From: Patescibacteria group bacterium
GTDB taxonomy: Bacteria > Patescibacteriota > Minisyncoccia > Phycocordibacterales > BOKC01
Length of the DNA: 64,000 nucleotides
Assembly (NCBI GenBank): GCA_016860785.1
Contig: BOKC01000003.1
Location: 1-64,000, forward strand
Reading direction: 5' to 3'
Part shown: positions 59,091 through 64,000 of the stretch, in pieces
Numbering within the stretch: position 1 is the stretch's first letter
Layout: the number at the start of each line of letters is the position of its first letter
Translations under genes and position numbers: made by a program
The notes under the pieces: generated by a model
What the model was told of the DNA's origin: nothing
Database searches by the model: none
The model's input: the letters and a program-made list of their open reading frames with translations, nothing else

Positions 59091-59339
59091 TTACAATTTT
59101 ACTGCTACATATTCCATTTTTAAATCCTCAATTGCTTTAGCAATTCCATCAAGGATAGTAAATATTTCCGATTTAAACTCACTAAATTCCGACCTGAATT
59201 CTCCAAACTCGTTTTTTAATTCAGTAAATTCCACTCTCGTCACAAACTTTTCTAAATCTTTTTTAGTAGCAAATCTCTCCAAGTCCTTTTTAGTGAAAAA
59301 TACAGAAGTTAACTTTTTTATATCCTTGTCTGTAAGCAT
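59091..59339 (-). CDS. small coiled-coil protein
   Basis: An 82-residue protein with strong heptad periodicity (FATKKDLEKFVTRVEFTELK, then FGEFRSEFSEFKSEIFTILD). It has no membrane segment. Such coiled-coil proteins are common in CPR and phages and resemble short tropomyosin-like or hook-type peptides; no function can be given. Codon use is A/T-rich. It has its own terminator at 58986. Confidence 0.7.
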   Translation of the reverse strand: MLTDKDIKKLTSVFFTKKDLERFATKKDLEKFVTRVEFTELKNEFGEFRSEFSEFKSEIFTILDGIAKAIEDLKMEYVAVKL

Positions 59340-59366
59340 AAAATTATTATATCAAATTTTGATTTT

Positions 59367-60299
59367 TTATAACGGCGTTTTTCTAATCGAATAAAGTTCG
59401 GGGTCAATCGTCCGTTCAAAGCAATAACGGCCCGCTTCGTGAGCCCAGACATCTTCCTTTACCCCGATAGCTTCAGGCATTAACGGACGCATCGCGATTG
59501 TGTTTACCCCATTTTTTCTTGAGGATAAATTAAATTCGGCGCAAAGTTCAAAAGACAAAGGTTTGTTCAAAATACGATATTCGTATTCTTCCCCGCTTTG
59601 TGGGTCTTTCGGCACGACAAAACCGGAAATCGGGTCAGACAAATCGGCAAGAGCTTCCGGTAGCTCTCCTTTTTGTTGCCAGAAATTTACAATCTGCCAC
59701 TGAATATTTTGCAAGTCATTAACTTTATTTTGGTCAATTCTCAAAAGACGCTGGGTTCTAGGCGAGCCCATAATGGAAAATCCGGCAACAATCAAAGCCA
59801 GAATAATCAAACCGGAAATCCAAGCAAACACCTTGTTTCTTTTCGGTGTAGTTTTGTCGCGCAGGTCAGATATGTAATAGCCGAAAACTGCCAAAGCCAC
59901 AAAAAGCACCGACAGAGCTTTCAATATAAATCCTAGAGTTATTATTTCCCCGCCCAAGAAAGCAATCAGGACAATAATTAAATCCACAATGATGACAATG
60001 CCGGCGACAAAGAGGGTGATATAAACCAGCCATTTTCTAATCCAAGAATTTCTTTTTTCGGGCGTATTTTTATATTCTCTATTTAAAAGCCAAGACAGAA
60101 TTATAAAAATCGGAAAGACGACAATCAAAGTTGCGACTGGTCCGCTCAAACTTGATTCATAAAATCCATAATAAAAATCTTCTCGCGGGAAAAGGTGGTC
60201 AATGACTCTCCAGGCCAGATTAATAAAAGCGACTGCCATGGCGTAAAGCGTCGCAATAACGCCAAGATGCAAAAAGAAATCTTTTGGTGAGGTTTTCAT
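59367..60299 (-). CDS. DUF5671-type membrane protein
   Basis: A 310-residue protein. Five or so membrane spans lie in the first 180 residues (near 8-30, 50-70, 88-110, 122-142, 157-176). The N-terminal DFFLHLGVIATLYAMAVAFI, then INLAWRVIDHLFP, matches the DUF5671 pattern found across CPR. The last 130 residues form a soluble domain (LQNIQWQIVNFWQQKGELPE, then CAEFNLSSRKNG) resembling pilin-like prefoldin segments. The role is unknown. Confidence 0.78.
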   Translation of the reverse strand: MKTSPKDFFLHLGVIATLYAMAVAFINLAWRVIDHLFPREDFYYGFYESSLSGPVATLIVVFPIFIILSWLLNREYKNTPEKRNSWIRKWLVYITLFVAGIVIIVDLIIVLIAFLGGEIITLGFILKALSVLFVALAVFGYYISDLRDKTTPKRNKVFAWISGLIILALIVAGFSIMGSPRTQRLLRIDQNKVNDLQNIQWQIVNFWQQKGELPEALADLSDPISGFVVPKDPQSGEEYEYRILNKPLSFELCAEFNLSSRKNGVNTIAMRPLMPEAIGVKEDVWAHEAGRYCFERTIDPELYSIRKTPL

Positions 60300-60339
60300 A
60301 TTTCCAATTCTAGCATTTTTTGGTAAAATTTACACAATT

Positions 60340-60792
60340 ATGGAAGATTTTTTAGGGAATAGTTGGAGAAAACTGCATCGCGAGCAAACTCAAACTGTCG
60401 GTCTTGAGGAGCTTGGCAAAGAAGCCAAAATATACGAGGATTTGAAAAGTTGTATAAAAAACCTGCCCGATTCCCTTTCCGAACAGACCCGCGAGGATAT
60501 AGAGGATAATTTTCAAGCTCTTCAAGAAAGTATTGCGCACTATATTCAAACTGTTTTTGCTTTTAATAAAACAAATGAGGAAACTCCAAAAGATGTGATG
60601 TTGAGATTGGACGAGAGCCGCAGTTTTGCCCACAACGCTTTAATTGATCAGCTAAATATTCTAGCCCGCCTTATGAAAAATTCAGAACTTGACACATCGT
60701 GGAGAGATATGATAGGATATAATAGGATTGATGTCCAAAAGTGGGCTCAAGAAGTGGATAGGCACGTAAACATAAAAGGAGGAGAGAACTAA
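60340..60792 (+). CDS. hypothetical helical protein
   Basis: A 150-residue acidic protein, mostly helical, without membrane segments. The stretch RLDESRSFAHNALIDQLNIL near residue 90 is reminiscent of short conserved CPR proteins, but I cannot name a family. A TAAAAT box (60324-60329) ends ten bases before the ATG, so the transcript is probably leaderless. The stop codon overlaps the start of the next gene (TAATG), so the two are translated together. Confidence 0.7.
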   Translation: MEDFLGNSWRKLHREQTQTVGLEELGKEAKIYEDLKSCIKNLPDSLSEQTREDIEDNFQALQESIAHYIQTVFAFNKTNEETPKDVMLRLDESRSFAHNALIDQLNILARLMKNSELDTSWRDMIGYNRIDVQKWAQEVDRHVNIKGGEN

Positions 60793-61112
60793 TGAGCGAG
60801 AATGAAATTGATTGGTCCGTGGTGTTGAGGAACCTAAAGGATGAGTGCTTTAGAAGTCCGGTTTTAAAGCCATTTTGGGAGCAGATGTTTGAGTCGGCGA
60901 TCATGCTTTGTACAGGCCGATCCCGCAAGGCTTGGGACAAAGAGATAGGCGGTTTCAGAGAGCTTCCAGAGTCTGACAAGGCGCTAGAAGATCAATATCA
61001 AGCCGAATTTGATAATGCTAAGAAGAGGTTGATTGAAGAATGCCAAAAGTTCGACCTGGATCCTTCTCCGGATTTTCAGGCCTCAGACATTTGCGAGACT
61101 TTCGTCCGCTGA
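60792..61112 (+). CDS. hypothetical soluble protein, cassette-like
   Basis: A 106-residue protein, acidic and mostly helical (DWSVVLRNLKDECFRSPVLK to LIEECQKFDLDPSPDFQ). There is no membrane segment. AAGGAGGAGAG precedes the ATG, which overlaps the stop of the 60340 gene. Codon use is richer in G+C than in the gene before it, and a GC-rich terminator starts at the stop codon. It thus resembles the other cassettes but shares a transcript with its neighbour. No family is recognised. Confidence 0.65.
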   Translation: MSENEIDWSVVLRNLKDECFRSPVLKPFWEQMFESAIMLCTGRSRKAWDKEIGGFRELPESDKALEDQYQAEFDNAKKRLIEECQKFDLDPSPDFQASDICETFVR

Positions 61113-61139
61113 CCCCCGCCCAGAGAGGTGGGGGTTTTT
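61112..61139 (+). terminator. terminator of the 60792 gene
   Basis: ACCCCCGCC (61112-61120) pairs with GGTGGGGGT (61127-61135) with one G-T pair, then TTTTTC. Confidence 0.85.
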
Positions 61140-61214
61140 CATTTTTGTTTTAAACCTTAAACTCAATCACCTCATACCAAAGCAGAGCTTGGTATGGGGC
61201 AGGCATCCCATCAA

Positions 61215-61314
61215 ATTTTAAATTCTACGATCCGTTCGACTCGCGCAAGCGCTCCCTCAGGATCTCCGAATTTAAAATCTAAACTCATTCGGGTTTAGAT
61301 TTTAAATTCTACGA
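61215..61314. repeat. direct and inverted repeats at the ychF 3' end
   Basis: ATTTTAAATTCTACGA occurs at 61215-61230 and again at 61299-61314, the latter inside the last codons of ychF. A perfect 17-bp inverted repeat (61268-61284 and 61293-61309) covers the ychF stop codon. The bases between look like an independent GC-rich insertion flanked by GATCC and GGATC. Confidence 0.75.
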
Positions 61315-62299
61315 CATCTCCGTCTTGGACAATGTATTGTTTGCCTTCAGTACGAATAAGTCCTTTTTCTCGAGCGGCGGCATAGGAACCGACTTCCAAC
61401 AGCTTTTGCCAATTTATGACTTCGGCGCGAATAAATTTATCGCGGAAGTCGCTGTGGATGGCCGCGCCGGCGATTGGCGCAGTTGAATCTTGTTTTATGG
61501 TCCAAGCGCGGGTCTCGTCTTCGCCTGTTGTGAAAAAAGTGATTAGCTTCAAAAGCTCATAGCTTTTTTTAATAAATTCGTCCAAACCTTTGCCGAAAAT
61601 CGCGTCAATTTCCAGATATTCTCCGGGAATTTTAGACAGATCAGAGAGCGACTTATCTCCGGCTTCCGAAACGTTTAAAACATAAAGCGTCGGTTTGATT
61701 GAAAGCAGATGAAGACCTTTGATTGCTGATTTTTCTTTTTCATTCAATTCAATTTGTCTTGCCGCTTTCCCCTGTTCAAGATCAGCTTTCAATTTCAACA
61801 AAATTTCTTTTTCAAAAATTACTTCTTTTAACCGACTGGCGGATCCTGTTTTCGCTTCCCTTTCAATATTGCTTAATCGTTTATTGACCGTTTCAAGGTC
61901 GGCCATAACAAGTTCTAAATTTATGATTTCAATGTCGGAGAGCGGTTCAATCTTGCCTTCCACGTGAGTTATTTTATCGTCTTTAAAGTTTCTGACGACC
62001 TGGGCAATAGCGTCCACCTCGCGGATGTGCGATAAAAACTTATTCCCTAAACCTTCGCCGACAGAGGCGCCTTTGACCAGGCCGGCAATATCAACAAATT
62101 CAACGGCAGCAGGAATTGTCTTTTTTGATTTTGAGAATTCTGAAAGTTTGTCCAGTCGCTCGTCAGGCACGGCAACTACGCCGACCGAAGGGTCAATGGT
62201 GCAAAAGGGATAATTCTCAGCCGGTACCGATTTTTTGGTCAAGGCATTAAAAAGCGTGCTTTTCCCTACATTTGGAAGACCGACAATTCCGATTTTCAT
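61295..62299 (-). CDS. ychF: redox-regulated ATPase/GTPase YchF
   Basis: Obg-family P-loop protein that binds ATP and ribosomes. The P-loop is MKIGIVGLPNVGKSTLFNAL, the G-motif FVDIAGLVKGASVGEGLGN is near residue 70, and the TGS-like C-terminal domain has FFTTGEDETRAWTIK and AAIHSDFRDKFIRAEVI. At 334 residues it is slightly short of the usual 363. The stop codon lies inside an inverted repeat. It stands alone on the minus strand. Confidence 0.97.
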   Translation of the reverse strand: MKIGIVGLPNVGKSTLFNALTKKSVPAENYPFCTIDPSVGVVAVPDERLDKLSEFSKSKKTIPAAVEFVDIAGLVKGASVGEGLGNKFLSHIREVDAIAQVVRNFKDDKITHVEGKIEPLSDIEIINLELVMADLETVNKRLSNIEREAKTGSASRLKEVIFEKEILLKLKADLEQGKAARQIELNEKEKSAIKGLHLLSIKPTLYVLNVSEAGDKSLSDLSKIPGEYLEIDAIFGKGLDEFIKKSYELLKLITFFTTGEDETRAWTIKQDSTAPIAGAAIHSDFRDKFIRAEVINWQKLLEVGSYAAAREKGLIRTEGKQYIVQDGDVVEFKI

Positions 62300-62323
62300 A
62301 AAAGTTTTAAAATTTTGGAAGTG

Positions 62324-62360
62324 AGAAAGCCGGCATCGTCTGTTTGGACGTTACCGGCTT
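62324..62360 (-). terminator. probable terminator of the 62351 gene
   Basis: AAGCCGG (62327-62333) pairs with CCGGCTT (62354-62360), with an inner CGTC/GACG stem. The stop codon lies inside the hairpin. The T run on the minus strand is short. Confidence 0.55.
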
Positions 62361-62674
62361 GTGTTCCCCTCTTGACTGACTTTATTGCAAGTCGCCATCA
62401 CGAGCCCCCCCCCTGTATCTGTCTTCCTGGTTGCCTTGACCGGGTATGAACGAAAGATTCTGTCGAGCTGTATGCACTGGTCGCGCAGATTTCTGATTGC
62501 AAGCTCGGCCATTCTGATTCGCGTCTGGAGCTCTTGAGTGCTGTCCTCGTCTCTCTTTTCAGCTTCTGCAAGCTCTGTTTTTAGAGACGCAAGAGCTCTT
62601 TCCTCGGCCTCACGCTCTCTTCTGCACTCCTCGAGCTCCTTCAGAACTCTAAGAACGTCTTCATTCTCGTTCAT
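62351..62674 (-). CDS. small coiled-coil protein (G+C-rich cassette)
   Basis: A 107-residue protein. Residues 5-75 form a charged helical region with heptads (EELEECRREREAEERALASL and TELAEAEKRDEDSTQEL). The rest is basic (FRSYPVKATRKTDTGGG). AAGGAGGT is placed seven bases before the ATG. Codon use is richer in G+C than in ychF and the ROK gene on either side. TTGACT with TATTTT 16 bp later lies upstream on the minus strand. No family is recognised. Confidence 0.7.
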   Translation of the reverse strand: MNENEDVLRVLKELEECRREREAEERALASLKTELAEAEKRDEDSTQELQTRIRMAELAIRNLRDQCIQLDRIFRSYPVKATRKTDTGGGLVMATCNKVSQEGNTSR

Positions 62675-62746
62675 AATTTTTACCTCCTTTCTTTGCGGGC
62701 GGGTTTTGGGTTGGGGGACACTTTCTTCTACTTTTAAAATAATATA

Positions 62747-63535
62747 TCAGCCGAAAAAGTCAAGGTTTTTGTCAAGTAAATTTAGAGCGCCGTAAAGCCC
62801 GCCGAAATCACCGAGAGCGGCTTTTTTGAGCAGTGGTAGTTTGGGCAGAACCTTGTTTATTTTTTTAAGTTCCTGCTCAATGCCTTTAATTGGTATTGCT
62901 GGGTTGCCGGTTATCATTGAACCGCCTAAAACCACGACATCCGGCATCCAGTGTAAAATTGAATTATAAATACCGACAGAAAGCGGCTGGCACAAATCGC
63001 GCCACACCTTAGGTGATAGGACTTCTTTCGGTTCTTTTTTGTATTTTTTTCTTATGGCGGTGCCGGAAGCGATGTCTTCTAATTTTATTTTTTTTCTCCA
63101 GTCAATAATTTGATTGCCTGGTTCAAAACCAAAAGCTGATTTGGCAATTTGGCTATCCACAATCCGTGTTCCGCCGATGCCACTTGAGACCGTGATGTAT
63201 TGGACGATTGAAAAATTCTTGCCAGCACCAAAGTTGGCTTCGCCCAATCCAACCAAAGCCGAGTCATTGGTGATTAAGGCCCGCCTACCGGTTTTTTTCT
63301 TAAGAAGTAAAACGGTTTTTTCTCCCCGGCTTTTGTCTAAGACGGCTGTTACCCCGCCGGCAAAACCTTCTATTTTTTTGCTTTCTGAAATTTTTTCTGA
63401 TTCTTCAATAATCAAATCCACCGCCTTTTCCAAGGTCTTTGGACTTTTTAAAATTTTCTGGCCGAAAAACTTCTTCTTGTCCGAAGTTCCGGCGACTCTT
63501 AAATTGGTTTTCCCGAGGTCAAAGAGAATATACAT
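62747..63535 (-). CDS. ROK-family sugar kinase
   Basis: A 262-residue actin-fold protein. The phosphate loop LFDLGKTNLRVAGTS is at the start, ITNDSALVGLGEANFGAGKN carries the catalytic Asp, and TVSSGIGGTRIVD follows. The zinc-binding CxCGxxGC motif of many ROK kinases is missing. It is about 40 residues shorter than glucokinase of this family. It may phosphorylate glucose or a hexosamine. The next gene is a phosphoglucose isomerase, which fits a sugar pathway. Confidence 0.85.
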   Translation of the reverse strand: MYILFDLGKTNLRVAGTSDKKKFFGQKILKSPKTLEKAVDLIIEESEKISESKKIEGFAGGVTAVLDKSRGEKTVLLLKKKTGRRALITNDSALVGLGEANFGAGKNFSIVQYITVSSGIGGTRIVDSQIAKSAFGFEPGNQIIDWRKKIKLEDIASGTAIRKKYKKEPKEVLSPKVWRDLCQPLSVGIYNSILHWMPDVVVLGGSMITGNPAIPIKGIEQELKKINKVLPKLPLLKKAALGDFGGLYGALNLLDKNLDFFG

Positions 63536-63592
63536 GATAGATTTCTAATAACTTATAACTAAATTACAAACTGATTAATTTTATGTTGAACG

Positions 63593-64000
63593 TTAATTGT
63601 TATTTGTTAAAAGTTTCTTGAATTTTTCTACCATTGGCACTTGCTCTGGCTCGGCGTTATAGAGGCGGGCAATATTAAGCGCTGTCCAATCGGCGAGCAA
63701 AAGCGAATTGAAAATTGCCACAGACCTTGATTCTTGGATTTGGTGTTCATTTATAGACAACTTTCTGTCTTTGAGCATTTTTGCCGTTATCTCCATCCTC
63801 TTTTGGATTCGCGGGTGGTCGTCGCCGTCTTTTATAAAAATGAAGAAAAAATTTTCGGAAAGTTCTCGGTTTTCAGGAGTGTAATCAAAGCTCGTCATTT
63901 CGTTATGATTTAATTCGGGAAAAATATTGAAGAAAGCCGGAATTTTTGCCGTTTCGTTAAATTTTATTTTCCAAATTTCGGCAATTGCTATGTTTTTCTC
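63593..64000 (-). CDS. phosphoglucose/phosphomannose isomerase, 3' end
   Basis: The frame is open across the right edge of the window, so this is the last 135 codons of a longer gene. FFNIFPELNHNEMTSFDYTP and LSENFFFIFIKDGDDHPRIQ, then RSVAIFNSLLLADWTALNIARL, match the C-terminal SIS region of bifunctional phosphoglucose/phosphomannose isomerases. His and Glu in the ELNHNE segment are conserved active-site residues. It probably interconverts fructose-6-phosphate with glucose- and mannose-6-phosphate. Confidence 0.9.
   Translation of the reverse strand, partial: EKNIAIAEIWKIKFNETAKIPAFFNIFPELNHNEMTSFDYTPENRELSENFFFIFIKDGDDHPRIQKRMEITAKMLKDRKLSINEHQIQESRSVAIFNSLLLADWTALNIARLYNAEPEQVPMVEKFKKLLTNNN

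Overview
The window looks like a piece of a small, streamlined Candidate Phyla Radiation (Patescibacteria) chromosome, most probably of the Parcubacteria group. This rests on the gene set and on family features seen here: compact tRNA synthetases (AspRS without its GAD insertion, AlaRS ending after the editing domain), DUF5671 and DUF8128-like membrane proteins, a sigma region-4 protein fused to a HARE-type HTH, a small Ada-like Cys protein, and no amino-acid, nucleotide or lipid biosynthesis. Ribosomal protein bL9 is present, which several CPR lineages lack. No rRNA gene is in the window, so placement below the group level is not possible.

Layout. 1-1180: hairpin-rich non-coding DNA and a serine recombinase whose 3' part has been replaced; a partial inverted copy lies on the other side of the gene. 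1240-4094: small stand-alone genes, alr, rpmG, tRNA-Trp and a 42-bp perfect palindrome. 4102-7543 (minus): miaA behind a copper-protein operon with a membrane-cupredoxin-propeller fusion and a second anchored cupredoxin. 7602-20752: tRNA-Leu, parB, a RelA/SpoT enzyme, topA, recR, dnaB, a sugar nucleotidyltransferase, cysS, an S41 protease, rplI and rpmA. 20826-25446: an Ada-like protein, a DEDDh-type exonuclease, a lysozyme-like secreted protein, a Xer recombinase and an M23 peptidase. 25479-47536 (all minus): gltX, murG, ftsW, mraY, a D,D-carboxypeptidase, scpB, scpA, aspS, trpS, dnaJ, dnaK, grpE, the rpsI to infA ribosomal/RNA polymerase block, two membrane or actin-fold proteins, and alaS. 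47632-64000: repair and nuclease genes, mltG, leuS, several CPR-type orphans, ychF, a ROK kinase and the 3' end of a phosphoglucose/phosphomannose isomerase.

Cutting across this layout is a set of about nine short, single-gene cassettes (1240, 1812, 3709, 13212, 18501, 48377, 50326, 62351 and probably 60792). They are visibly richer in G+C than their neighbours. Most have a TTGACA-type promoter, a strong AGGAGG-type ribosome binding site and a GC-rich hairpin terminator. Several host genes instead seem to start at or next to the transcription start, without a leader. One cassette promoter lies inside the 3' end of ogt, as if inserted there. Two further loci (13894-14084, 21897-22040) have terminators and stem-loops but no clear ORF and may be small RNAs.

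The housekeeping genes cover peptidoglycan synthesis and remodelling, translation, protein folding, chromosome segregation and replication. The least ordinary parts are the copper/propeller operon, the recombinase flanked by inverted repeats, the cassette family, and short repeats that have invaded the coding sequences of leuS and miaA.
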